Origin: Lachnospiraceae bacterium UBA7205
GTDB taxonomy: Bacteria; Bacillota; Clostridia; Lachnospirales; Lachnospiraceae
Direction of reading: 5' to 3'
NCBI GenBank assembly: GCA_002490665.1
Contig: DKUL01000051.1
Coordinates: forward strand, 1-51,949
Length of the DNA: 51,949 nt
In this document: piece by piece, positions 14,943-23,155 of the stretch
How the letters are laid out: every line of letters starts with the position of its first letter
Position numbering within the stretch: the stretch's first letter is position 1
Notes under the pieces: generated by a model
Told to the model about the DNA's origin: nothing
The model's input: the letters and a program-made list of their open reading frames with translations, nothing else
Database searches by the model: none
Program-made: the position numbers and the translations under genes

Positions 14943-17018
14943 TTATTCCGCATCAAAGGCAGCATTCAGCTCCTGCGTGCCCGCAAGCACAAACCTGCCC
15001 TTCTCAATAATCGGATATGCATTGTCATCCTTGTCGTACGCCACAATCGACCCCAGCTCGTCATATGGTATCGTGATGTCCGTGTGGCATGCGAAGTATG
15101 CCTTGGAAGAATCCGTCTTTCTCAGCGCCGAGATGGAATTTTCCTTCGCCACGACCTCCCTGCCGTCCTCATTGTACACCTTTACTTCCTCGCACCTTGA
15201 ATAACAGGTATCGCCAATCGCAAAATGCGGCCCTGTCTTCTCCGCAATCAGAATCGGGAAAAGGCTGGCAATCCCATACTTCTTTGCCGTCATATATGCG
15301 GTGGTGTTCGTACCGATTGCAAATTCCCCCATTGGAAGCGAATCGTAATGGAACAGAAGGTTCGCCCTGATATAATCCTTATTTTCCTTCTCGCTGCCAA
15401 AATTCGTGCAGGTATAATCCGCTGTCATGCCTTCCCGGAAGTCAATCTCAAGATTATGGTACTCCAGCTCGTTCAAAAAGACACGGCTGACATGGAGTTT
15501 CCCATTCGTCCCCTCAAGCACGGGCGATGTGAACACCTCGCCGACCGGAATGTTGACATCCGCGACACAGTTCTCGAAAATCGCCTCCTTCTCGGGATTT
15601 GCCAGCGGATACAGTGCCACGCGCAAGTCTGTCTTATTGCCGTTCATGCCCTTTATCTCCACATACGCCGCCCTGTTGAGCGTTTCAATCATCGTCGCCT
15701 GTATGCGCTCATATGTCGTATAGTCGAGGGTGTTGAGCCTTATCGTCTCGTCAAATATTTCCGGAAAACGCTCCCCGATGCTCGGAACCGGAAACGCGAT
15801 AATCGTAATGCTGTGCTCCTCCTGATGGATATATCTGCTCACGATATCCGCTGATGCACCCTTTAATTCCGCCGACAGTTTCTGCTGGGTTTCATCCAGG
15901 CTGCAGGCTTCCTTTGTGGATGCCGGCGCAAACGGCGCCTCACCAAACACTTCAACCACTGCCGGCCCCGCATACTTTGCCGCCTTGTCTTTTACTTCCT
16001 CGTATGCCGCCGCAAGCACCTCCAGATTTCTGTTCACAAGCCTTTTATCGAGGAAAAGCGCAATGTCATCCTTGTGGTCATACAGGAACTGTTTACTGGC
16101 ATCCGCACCGAAGTATCCTTTTTTGCGCACCACCGACTTTGTAAAAATGTTATTCTCGCTTCTGTATATGGTCGGTTTCAATCCCATTTTCTCAAAATTA
16201 AGGATAACTGCCCTTACCATACGCTCAAAGCCAAGCATATAGCGCAGGTCAACCGTCTCCTTTCTGGCAAGGTCGATATGCGCCTTGGCAAACCCGATGC
16301 GGTATCCTTCTGTGCAGGTGTCTGCCATCAGCTGTATGCGTTCTTCGGGCAGGGTGTTTAAATACAGTGCCATTTGTTCCACATCCGGCGACACATATTC
16401 TCCATATCTGTACAGATAGCTGATATCATTTAAATCACTGTCCATCACGATTCTCACCGCAAAGTCACAGTCCGCGTCGACAAGGCTTCGCACCCGCTGC
16501 CGGGCATCCGTCTCGGAATAGTCACTCACGAACCAGTACAGTGTTTCCTTTATGTCCTCCGTATTCGGAACTGCCGCTTTCTCCGGCAGGTTTCCCAGCG
16601 CTGTCTCCGAATACGCGTATGCAAACGCATTGTATATCTCCACAAACAGCTCCATACGGATTACCATGTCCTCCATTCTCTGCTCAAAGGCATACGGAAT
16701 CATTGCCCGAAGCTCCGTGTAGAGAAACGAGAGCATCTGCCCCATTTCCTGTCCGAATTTTTTACAGGCAAACGACGGATTGGCATAGCTCTCGTCATAG
16801 TTTGCCCCCATGATGTCCGCATACAATGACGCATTCTGCGCCCGCAGCGCTTCCACGCCGGCTACTTTCCCCATATTGTCATATGCATCTGTAACCAGCA
16901 GGATAAAGTCCGCGGTTTTCCTGTAAAATTCCTTATAAATGCCGGCAACCTCCTGTGCTGCCGCAATCTCCCTGATTCTATCACAGGTAAGCTTATATCT
17001 CTCTGTAACCATATCCAT
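14943..17018 (-). CDS. M29-type aminopeptidase with a long N-terminal helical extension
   Basis: 691 residues. The C-terminal 360 or so match the thermophilic aminopeptidase (M29, AmpS/AmpT) family: NIPVGEVFTSPVLEGTNG, LEIDFREGMT, GEFAIGTNTTAY and EKTGPHFAIGDTCYS carry the conserved Glu, His and Asp metal ligands. Usual M29 enzymes are about 410 residues; the first 290 here are an extra, mostly helical, acidic region without a recognised fold. It is cytoplasmic and acts on N-terminal residues of peptides. The start overlaps the stop of the DUF6142-like gene within a few bases. It ends the transcript at the 14892-14926 terminator. Confidence 0.88.
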   Translation of the reverse strand: MDMVTERYKLTCDRIREIAAAQEVAGIYKEFYRKTADFILLVTDAYDNMGKVAGVEALRAQNASLYADIMGANYDESYANPSFACKKFGQEMGQMLSFLYTELRAMIPYAFEQRMEDMVIRMELFVEIYNAFAYAYSETALGNLPEKAAVPNTEDIKETLYWFVSDYSETDARQRVRSLVDADCDFAVRIVMDSDLNDISYLYRYGEYVSPDVEQMALYLNTLPEERIQLMADTCTEGYRIGFAKAHIDLARKETVDLRYMLGFERMVRAVILNFEKMGLKPTIYRSENNIFTKSVVRKKGYFGADASKQFLYDHKDDIALFLDKRLVNRNLEVLAAAYEEVKDKAAKYAGPAVVEVFGEAPFAPASTKEACSLDETQQKLSAELKGASADIVSRYIHQEEHSITIIAFPVPSIGERFPEIFDETIRLNTLDYTTYERIQATMIETLNRAAYVEIKGMNGNKTDLRVALYPLANPEKEAIFENCVADVNIPVGEVFTSPVLEGTNGKLHVSRVFLNELEYHNLEIDFREGMTADYTCTNFGSEKENKDYIRANLLFHYDSLPMGEFAIGTNTTAYMTAKKYGIASLFPILIAEKTGPHFAIGDTCYSRCEEVKVYNEDGREVVAKENSISALRKTDSSKAYFACHTDITIPYDELGSIVAYDKDDNAYPIIEKGRFVLAGTQELNAAFDAE

Positions 17019-17020
17019 CC

Positions 17021-17347
17021 CTAAACCACTCCCAAATACAAAATAATGCCGCCAGCAATTACCGTCAGGGCATTTAACAAAATTCCGATTACCGGAAAAA
17101 TATGGAAAATGTCTTTTTCCATCAGCGAACGAATTCCGAGAACCAGCCCTGCCACCGCATATACCGCGGAAAGAATCACCACCGCTCCATACTGCATCAG
17201 CGCAGTCCCCTTATTCTGATAGGTCAGGTGCACTGCAAGGCTAATTGAGACAGTCGCTATCAGCCCTAATATGGATGACATCACGCCCCACTTAGGATTT
17301 TTCTTATCTGTAAAAATATACCCTGTTTTTCCAAAAATTCGAAGCAT
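17021..17347 (-). CDS. Small four-helix membrane protein (DUF6142-like)
   Basis: 108 residues from ATG 17347, three bases after GGGAGGG; the in-frame ATG at 17377 is before that site. Three to four membrane helices are evident (around 22-40, 48-68 and 80-106), after a short soluble start MLRIFGKTGYIFTDKKNPKW. It resembles the DUF6142 family found next to nucleotide and peptidase genes in Lachnospiraceae, but I make this link from memory of the N-terminal motif. Function unknown. It sits between a 50-residue membrane peptide and the M29 peptidase. Confidence 0.75.
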   Translation of the reverse strand: MLRIFGKTGYIFTDKKNPKWGVMSSILGLIATVSISLAVHLTYQNKGTALMQYGAVVILSAVYAVAGLVLGIRSLMEKDIFHIFPVIGILLNALTVIAGGIILYLGVV

Positions 17348-17429
17348 ATTCCCTCCCATATGAAATGGGCATTCCATACGAAATGCCCACTCGTGTGCCG
17401 GACACAGACAGAGCTGTCGTCCGTATGCA

Positions 17430-17582
17430 TCAAAACAGTATCCTGGATTTACCAGCCAGAAGCCTGCCGCCGCTGATTAAAAGCAGTACACCGCCTGCGA
17501 CTCCTGCCACAATGGAAATCACGCCTATCACGATGGCAAGTGCCCCGGAACGTCCCATTATTTTATACACTTTCTCATCCAT
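17430..17582 (-). CDS. 50-residue single/double-helix membrane peptide
   Basis: A short frame from ATG 17582 to TGA 17430 has AAGGAGAG eight bases upstream. It reads MDEKVYKIMGRSGALAIVIG, continues with ten hydrophobic/glycine residues (VISIVAGVAGGVLLLI) and ends SGGRLLAGKSRILF, so a glycine-rich membrane segment spans roughly residues 13-37 with a basic C-terminus. The ribosome site, frame and position in a tight minus-strand series (33 bases after pyrE, 82 before the DUF6142-like gene) support it. Together with the next gene it may form a membrane unit. Function unknown. Confidence 0.7.
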   Translation of the reverse strand: MDEKVYKIMGRSGALAIVIGVISIVAGVAGGVLLLISGGRLLAGKSRILF

Positions 17583-17615
17583 GCCATTTTCTCTCCTTCA
17601 GGTTTCCCCATCATT

Positions 17616-18290
17616 TTATTTTGCGCCGTACTGCGCATAATATGCCTCTATGGCTTCTTTCATTCTGTCGTCAATGAGCACCCTGCCATTGTAATTCCTG
17701 TTGTACAGATGCTCCACAACCTCCTCCATGGTCACAATGGCGCCCGTCTCTATCCCATATACTTCCCGGATTTCTGCAAGCGCGTTCTTCTGGGTTTTTC
17801 CGCGCTCCTGACGGTTCAGGCTCACCATCAGACCCACGACGTCCACATTTGCCTGTGCCTTCAAAATCGGAAATGTCTCCTCGATTGATTTCCCCGAGGT
17901 AGTGACATCCTCGATAATGACAACCCTGTCCCCATCATTTAAGTCGCTTCCAAGAAGGATTCCCACGTCACCGTGGTCCTTGGCTTCCTTCCTGTTTGAG
18001 CAGTATCTGATATCCCTGCCATACAGTGAGCTAAACGCCATCGTCGTTGCAACCGCAAGCGGAATTCCCTTATAAGCCGGTCCAAATAACACATCAAAAT
18101 CCGTACCGTAGTTGTCATGAATCGCCTTTGCATAATACTCGCCAAGCTTCCTGAGCTGTGAGCCCGTGACATATGCCCCCGCATTCATGAAAAACGGCGA
18201 TTTTCTGCCGCTCTTTAATGTAAACTCACCGAACTTGAGCACATTGCTGTCGACCATAAACTCTATAAACTCTTTTTTGTACTGTTCCAT
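17616..18290 (-). CDS. pyrE: Orotate phosphoribosyltransferase
   Basis: 224 residues, the normal length. The PRPP-binding loop RVVIIEDVTTSGKS and the N-terminal FGEFTLKSGRKSPFFMNAG (orotate site) are clear. It converts orotate plus PRPP to OMP in pyrimidine synthesis. It is 15 bases downstream of pyrF in the same transcript. Confidence 0.97.
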   Translation of the reverse strand: MEQYKKEFIEFMVDSNVLKFGEFTLKSGRKSPFFMNAGAYVTGSQLRKLGEYYAKAIHDNYGTDFDVLFGPAYKGIPLAVATTMAFSSLYGRDIRYCSNRKEAKDHGDVGILLGSDLNDGDRVVIIEDVTTSGKSIEETFPILKAQANVDVVGLMVSLNRQERGKTQKNALAEIREVYGIETGAIVTMEEVVEHLYNRNYNGRVLIDDRMKEAIEAYYAQYGAK

Positions 18291-18305
18291 CCTCTTACGC
18301 CTCCG

Positions 18306-19283
18306 TTATTTTCCGACACTTGCAAATGCCTGATCAATATCCGTAATCATGTCAATGACTGCCTGCCTTGACGCATCCGCGTAATTATATGTGCCAAACC
18401 TGCTGTATTTCTCATTCTGGTATGCCGCGATAATCCCCCTTGACGAGTTCACAATCGCACCAAGCCTGTTGTCATCAAAAAAGTGTATCAAATCCTTTCC
18501 TGTCCCTCCCTGTGCACCATAACCGGGCACAAGAATGAATGATTTTGGCATCACCCTGCGCAGCGCCCTGCCCTGCTCAGGATATGTAGCGCCCACCACC
18601 GCACCGATATAGCTGTAGCCCTTCTCACCCATCAGCTGGCTGCTCCACTCAGCAACCTTCTCACCGACAATTTCATAAAGCGGCTTCTCCCCAGAGTCAG
18701 TCCCTCCGGCATCTTCGCCTGCCGAGCCTGTGCGCACCTGCCTGTCCTGAAATTCGCCGCTGCTCGGATTGGAGGTCTTGACCAGTATAAAAATGCCTTT
18801 CTTTTCTTCCCTGCACACATCAATAAAGGGCTGTACACCATCTGAACCGAGATAGGGGTTGACCGTCACAAAGTCCTCGTCGAATGCTGCACACAGGCTG
18901 CTTCCTACCTGAACCCTGCCAAGATGTGCCGATGCATAGGCTGCCGAGGTTGATCCGATATCGCCGCGCTTGATGTCACCGATTACCACAAGCCCTTTTT
19001 CCCTGCAGTAGTCGACCGTTTTCTGGAATGCCCTAAGCCCGGGAATGCCAAACTGCTCATACATCGCAATCTGCGGCTTGACAGCCGGAATCAGATCGTA
19101 TGTCTTGTCTATGATTCCCTTGTTGAAAAGCCACACTGCCTCCGCTGCACCTTCGAGCGTCTCTCCTTTTTCCGCAAAAGCTGCTTTCTGAATATGCTCG
19201 GGGACGAACTTCATTGTGGGGTCGAGTCCCACCACGATGGGTGCCCCTGTCTTTTGAATTTTCTCAATGAGTTTATCAATCAT
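18306..19283 (-). CDS. pyrF: Orotidine 5'-phosphate decarboxylase (type 2)
   Basis: 325 residues from ATG 19283 (GGGAGAG six bases upstream); the in-frame ATG at 19328 lacks a site. The length and motifs VGLDPT, GDIKRGDIGST and FILVPGYGAQGG match the long, type 2 OMP decarboxylases of Clostridia rather than the 230-residue enzymes. It makes UMP from OMP, the product of PyrE encoded next. A Gly/Ser/Asp-rich insert (around 170-185) is typical of a surface loop. Confidence 0.96.
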   Translation of the reverse strand: MIDKLIEKIQKTGAPIVVGLDPTMKFVPEHIQKAAFAEKGETLEGAAEAVWLFNKGIIDKTYDLIPAVKPQIAMYEQFGIPGLRAFQKTVDYCREKGLVVIGDIKRGDIGSTSAAYASAHLGRVQVGSSLCAAFDEDFVTVNPYLGSDGVQPFIDVCREEKKGIFILVKTSNPSSGEFQDRQVRTGSAGEDAGGTDSGEKPLYEIVGEKVAEWSSQLMGEKGYSYIGAVVGATYPEQGRALRRVMPKSFILVPGYGAQGGTGKDLIHFFDDNRLGAIVNSSRGIIAAYQNEKYSRFGTYNYADASRQAVIDMITDIDQAFASVGK

Positions 19284-19333
19284 AATGTACTCTCCCTGTA
19301 TCGTATTTATGCCATCTGGGGTATTCATATGTA

Positions 19334-21745
19334 TTACGCATTTGCCTTTAAATACTCGGCATACTTCCTTATATTAGATACATTAACATATTTCTGCTCG
19401 GATTGTCCAGCTACAATTACAAGCGTTGGCGCCTGCATGACACCATACCGGACTGCAAGATCCATGTTTTCTTCCGCATCTATAATCGTGTAATCGACGT
19501 CTTTCAGGTACTCCTTCGCCAGGCTGCAGTTCGGGCAGGTCTTGGTCGTGAACAGATATGTATCCTTGCTGTCCCCCGATGCCTTTTTCTCCTGCACCAG
19601 CATCCGGTTCATCTCTCTTGCCTTTTTATTTGGCACGCTGTCCGCTGCCTTCTCCGCGGCACGTACATGCACTGTGCTTCCCATCTTGTACTCCGTGCGG
19701 TTTTTGTACTCCTGAAGCTTGCCGTCATTCCAGTTCTGTACCGGCCGGTAGTAACCCGTGATACGGCTGTAGACCTCCGTCACCTTCCCGCACTTCGGGC
19801 ATGCCTTCTGTTCACCCGCAAGATATCCATGCTCCCTGCAAATGGAGTAGGTTGGCGACATCGTGTAATACGGAAGCCTGTAATTCTCGGCAATCGTGCG
19901 CACCAGTTTCGCTGCCGCTTTCCAGTCCGGAAGCTTCTCCCCGAGAAACGCATGGAACACCGTCCCTGATGTGTAGAGCGTCTGAAGCGCATCCTGTATG
20001 TCCAGCGCATCAAAAATGTCCGTCGTATAATCAACAGGCAGATGCGAGGAGTTCGTGTAATATGGTTTGTCCCCCGGATGTCCCGCCGTGATGATGTCAC
20101 TCCACTTCTCCCTGTCATGCTTTGCAAGCCGGTATGTCGTGCTTTCTGCGGGTGTCGCCTCGAGATTGTACAGGTCACCATACTGTTCCTGATAGTCAGA
20201 CAGCCGCCCGCGCATATGGTTGAGCACATCCTTCGCAAACTGCTGTGCCTTCTTCTGTGAGAGGTCGGCGCGAATCCACTTTGCATTCAGTCCCGCCTCG
20301 TTCATGCCAATCAGCCCGATCGTAGAAAAATGGCTGTCGAAATTTCCAAGATACCGCTTTGTGTAGGGATAAAGCCCTTCATCCAAAAGCCGCGAAATCA
20401 CCTTTCTCTTAATACTCAGCGAACGTGCACTGATATCCATAAGCCGGTCAAGCCTTCTGTAAAAATCCTTCTCGTCGGCAGCAAGGTATGCGATGCGCGG
20501 CATGTTAATCGTAACGACGCCCACGCTTCCCGTGCTCTCCCCAGAGCCAAAAAAACCACCTGTTTTTTTACGCAGCTCCCTCAGGTCGAGACGCAGCCTG
20601 CAGCACATGCTCCTGACATCGGAAGGTTCCATGTCAGAATTAATATAGTTGGAAAAATACGGTGTTCCGTACTTTGCCGTCATTTCAAATAACAGTCTGT
20701 TGTTTTCGTTGTCAGACCAGTCAAAATCACGTGTTATGGAATAGGTCGGAATCGGATACTGGAATCCCCTTCCGTCAGCATCGCCCTCTATCATGGTCTC
20801 GATAAACGCCTTGTTGACCATGTCCATCTCCGCCTTGCAGTCCTTGTAGCAGAAATCCATCTCCTGACCGCCTACGATTGCAGGAAGGTTGGCAAGGTCA
20901 TTGGGAACAGTCCAGTCAAGCGTGATGTTGCTAAACGGTGCCTGCGTCCCCCACCGGCTCGGTGTATTGACCCCATAAATAAACGCCTCAATACACTTCT
21001 TGACCTCGTGATATGAGAGATGGTCCACTTTCACGAACGGCGCAAGGTATGTATCAAAGGAGGAAAATGCCTGTGCTCCCGCCCACTCATTCTGCATGAT
21101 GCCAAGGAAGTTCACCATCTGGTTGCACAAAACCGACAGATGCCTTGCCGGTGCGGAAGTAATCTTTCCCGTAATGCCACCCAGCCCTTCCTGAATCAGC
21201 TGTTTCAAAGACCAGCCTGCGCAGTACCCCGTAAGCATGGAGAGATCGTGAATATGGATGTCCGCATTTCTGTGCGCGTTTGCAATCTCATCATCATATA
21301 TCTCGGAAAGCCAGTAGTTTGCCGTGACGGCACCCGAGTTTGACAGAATCAGCCCTCCCACGGAGTAGGTGACTGTCGAGTTTTCTTTCACGCGCCAGTC
21401 CTCAATTTTCACATAGCTGTCTACTACATCCTTATAATCCAGAATCGTGGAGCGCATGTTGCGCATTTTCTCCCTCTGTTTCCGATACAGGATAAACGCC
21501 TTTGCAGACTCTGCGTAACCTGCCTGCTCCAGGACTTTCTCCACACTGTCCTGTATATCCTCCACATGAACCTTGCCTTCTTTTATTTTTCCCTGAATGT
21601 CGGCTGTAACCCGCAGTGCAAGCAGACCCACGATATCATCATCAAACTGCACCTGTGTCGCATTAAATGCCTTGACAATCGCCCCGCTTATCTTATCCAG
21701 ACAAAACGCTGCCAGTACGCCATCCCTCTTAATAACCTGAAACAC
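19334..21745 (-). CDS. nrdD: Anaerobic (class III) ribonucleoside-triphosphate reductase with C-terminal thioredoxin-like domain
   Basis: 803 residues with GTG start (AAGGAG eight bases upstream). It carries an N-terminal ATP-cone (about 1-95), a large alpha/beta barrel with substrate-site cysteines, a four-cysteine zinc site (CREHG...CPKCG) and the glycyl-radical loop SRITGYYRPVQNW near residue 690. After this loop, where NrdD usually ends, about 80 extra residues follow with KTCPNCSLAKEYLKD and APTLVIV (cis-proline), a glutaredoxin/NrdH-type redox domain. It reduces NTPs to dNTPs under anaerobiosis; the activating enzyme NrdG is not adjacent. It is first in a transcript with pyrF-pyrE and is preceded by two NrdR boxes. 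Confidence 0.95.
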   Translation of the reverse strand: MFQVIKRDGVLAAFCLDKISGAIVKAFNATQVQFDDDIVGLLALRVTADIQGKIKEGKVHVEDIQDSVEKVLEQAGYAESAKAFILYRKQREKMRNMRSTILDYKDVVDSYVKIEDWRVKENSTVTYSVGGLILSNSGAVTANYWLSEIYDDEIANAHRNADIHIHDLSMLTGYCAGWSLKQLIQEGLGGITGKITSAPARHLSVLCNQMVNFLGIMQNEWAGAQAFSSFDTYLAPFVKVDHLSYHEVKKCIEAFIYGVNTPSRWGTQAPFSNITLDWTVPNDLANLPAIVGGQEMDFCYKDCKAEMDMVNKAFIETMIEGDADGRGFQYPIPTYSITRDFDWSDNENNRLLFEMTAKYGTPYFSNYINSDMEPSDVRSMCCRLRLDLRELRKKTGGFFGSGESTGSVGVVTINMPRIAYLAADEKDFYRRLDRLMDISARSLSIKRKVISRLLDEGLYPYTKRYLGNFDSHFSTIGLIGMNEAGLNAKWIRADLSQKKAQQFAKDVLNHMRGRLSDYQEQYGDLYNLEATPAESTTYRLAKHDREKWSDIITAGHPGDKPYYTNSSHLPVDYTTDIFDALDIQDALQTLYTSGTVFHAFLGEKLPDWKAAAKLVRTIAENYRLPYYTMSPTYSICREHGYLAGEQKACPKCGKVTEVYSRITGYYRPVQNWNDGKLQEYKNRTEYKMGSTVHVRAAEKAADSVPNKKAREMNRMLVQEKKASGDSKDTYLFTTKTCPNCSLAKEYLKDVDYTIIDAEENMDLAVRYGVMQAPTLVIVAGQSEQKYVNVSNIRKYAEYLKANA

Positions 21746-21798
21746 TCAAACTACTCCTTCCGTAATATCTTTACGCTCCGAAGAGCGCCATCACATCA

Positions 21799-21827
21799 AT
21801 GATAGCAGATATAAAATTCCAAGTCAA
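21799..21827 (-). promoter_or_regulatory. Promoter of nrdD
   Basis: On the minus strand TTGACT (21822-21827), a 17-base spacer and TATCAT (21799-21804), directly downstream of the two NrdR boxes. Confidence 0.75.
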
Positions 21828-21836
21828 TCGAACACA

Positions 21837-21883
21837 ACGCAATATTATGTGTTCCTTTTTGACTTTTTTACAATATCTAGTGT
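21837..21883 (-). promoter_or_regulatory. Pair of NrdR boxes upstream of nrdD
   Basis: Two 16-base sites, read on the minus strand, are ACACATAATATTGCGT (21837-21852) and ACACTAGATATTGTAA (21868-21883). Each matches 13 of 16 positions of the NrdR consensus ACACWATATATWGTGT. Their starts are 31 bases apart, the three-turn spacing that is characteristic of tandem NrdR boxes. They lie just upstream of the -35 of nrdD. NrdR represses ribonucleotide reductase genes in response to the ATP/dATP state. Confidence 0.85.
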
Positions 21884-22953
21884 TATCTGGTTTTCAGAAA
21901 ATCATTCTCCTTTTTCGCCCGCGCATCGTCAGGGTAGACCTGTAAATACTCCTGCATCATCGTCCTTGCCTCCGAAAACTTTCCCAGATACTCCTTTGCC
22001 ACAATCAAATTATACCGGAGCTCCTGCAGATAGTCGGAATTTCCCATATCAATGCCGCTTTCGAGAACTGTCACAGCCTCCTCATACTTCCCCTGCCGCA
22101 TCAGACAGATGCCATAGCTGTTGTACAGCGCCGCATCAGGTTCATTGGCATCCAGAAACGTCTGATATACTACCGTGGCATAATTCATATCCCCGAGCTT
22201 CTCATAGGTCTGTCCCAGCAGCAGGGCAAGCTTTGGGTCTTTTCCGTTTACAGCGCTGTCAAGGTTGATGCGTGCATTGTCGTAGTCCTCAAGGTAGAAA
22301 TAAATAACACCCTTTTCCTCCTCCTTGAGCTTCTTGTCGTTCTTGCCCATAAACTCCTGCAGGTACGTCTTGCCTTCCTCCCCGAAGCCGGCTGCCTGCA
22401 TCTCCACATACGCATCCGTCCGCAGGGAAAGATTGTCCGAATCAAGCGAAAACGCTTTCTCAAAGTCCGCGACAGCCTGCTCATAGCGGTTCTGCCTGAG
22501 TATGGCACATGCCCGCAGGTAATACGCATCCTTGTCCTTTTTCCTGAGTGCCAGAACTGCCGAGTAAATCTCCTCTGCCTGCTTGTACTTTCCCTGTTTC
22601 ATGTAAGCCGCTGCAAGGTAATAATTGGTGTCGTATTCCAAATCCGTAAGGCTGTTTCCCGCATTCTCTATCGACTTGAGAAAGGATGTTGCAGCATCCG
22701 CATAGTTTCCAAGTCCCATATAGGCAATCCCCTGTCCCCTGTAGGCAAGCTCCAGGTCTTCATTATTCAGAAGCGCCTTTTCAAAACTGTCAACCGCCCC
22801 CTGGAAATCATACTGCTCCACCTGGTCCATTCCCGCAAGCAGATTCGTATTTTCCTGCTTTTTGCCGCAGCCACCCATAAGAAGCGCCACCGTCAGCGCT
22901 GCTGCACCCAGCTTTATCGTAAATATCCGTTTTGTATTTTTTCCTTTAATCAA
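21883..22953 (-). CDS. TPR-repeat lipoprotein
   Basis: About 356 residues. A lipoprotein signal (IKLGAAALTVALLMGGC) has a lipobox cysteine; the mature part is a run of about seven tetratricopeptide repeats with typical A-x-x-x-F and G-x-A-Y/A-x pattern (YAEAATSFLKS-type units) up to the C-terminus. It is anchored on the outer face of the membrane and probably mediates protein-protein contacts. The TTG at 22953 has GGGAGAG five bases upstream and is preferred; an ATG at 22971 has no ribosome site. It has its own promoter (22995-23023). Partner unknown. Confidence 0.85.
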   Translation of the reverse strand: MIKGKNTKRIFTIKLGAAALTVALLMGGCGKKQENTNLLAGMDQVEQYDFQGAVDSFEKALLNNEDLELAYRGQGIAYMGLGNYADAATSFLKSIENAGNSLTDLEYDTNYYLAAAYMKQGKYKQAEEIYSAVLALRKKDKDAYYLRACAILRQNRYEQAVADFEKAFSLDSDNLSLRTDAYVEMQAAGFGEEGKTYLQEFMGKNDKKLKEEEKGVIYFYLEDYDNARINLDSAVNGKDPKLALLLGQTYEKLGDMNYATVVYQTFLDANEPDAALYNSYGICLMRQGKYEEAVTVLESGIDMGNSDYLQELRYNLIVAKEYLGKFSEARTMMQEYLQVYPDDARAKKENDFLKTR

Positions 22954-22994
22954 TTTTACTCTCCCAGACATTCTTATTTAATTATCATATTGTA

Positions 22995-23023
22995 ATGATA
23001 GAGGAAATATAAAATGATGTCAA
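22995..23023 (-). promoter_or_regulatory. Promoter of the TPR lipoprotein gene
   Basis: On the minus strand consensus TTGACA (23018-23023), 17 bases and TATCAT (22995-23000). It is divergent from the GH5 promoter 45 bases away. Confidence 0.75.
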
Positions 23024-23068
23024 TTCCAGTTTTCAATAAAAAATAAAATGAATGGCAGGATACAACGA

Positions 23069-23097
23069 TTGACGAAACCGAAAAGAAAGCTTATAAT
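23069..23097 (+). promoter_or_regulatory. Promoter of the GH5 cellulase gene
   Basis: TTGACG (23069-23074), a 17-base spacer and perfect TATAAT (23092-23097), with a 55-base leader to the ATG at 23156. Confidence 0.8.
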
Positions 23098-23155
23098 TTT
23101 ACTATACTATTAATTTTTTATTAAATTACGTTAAATTTTTAAGAAGCAGGATTTT

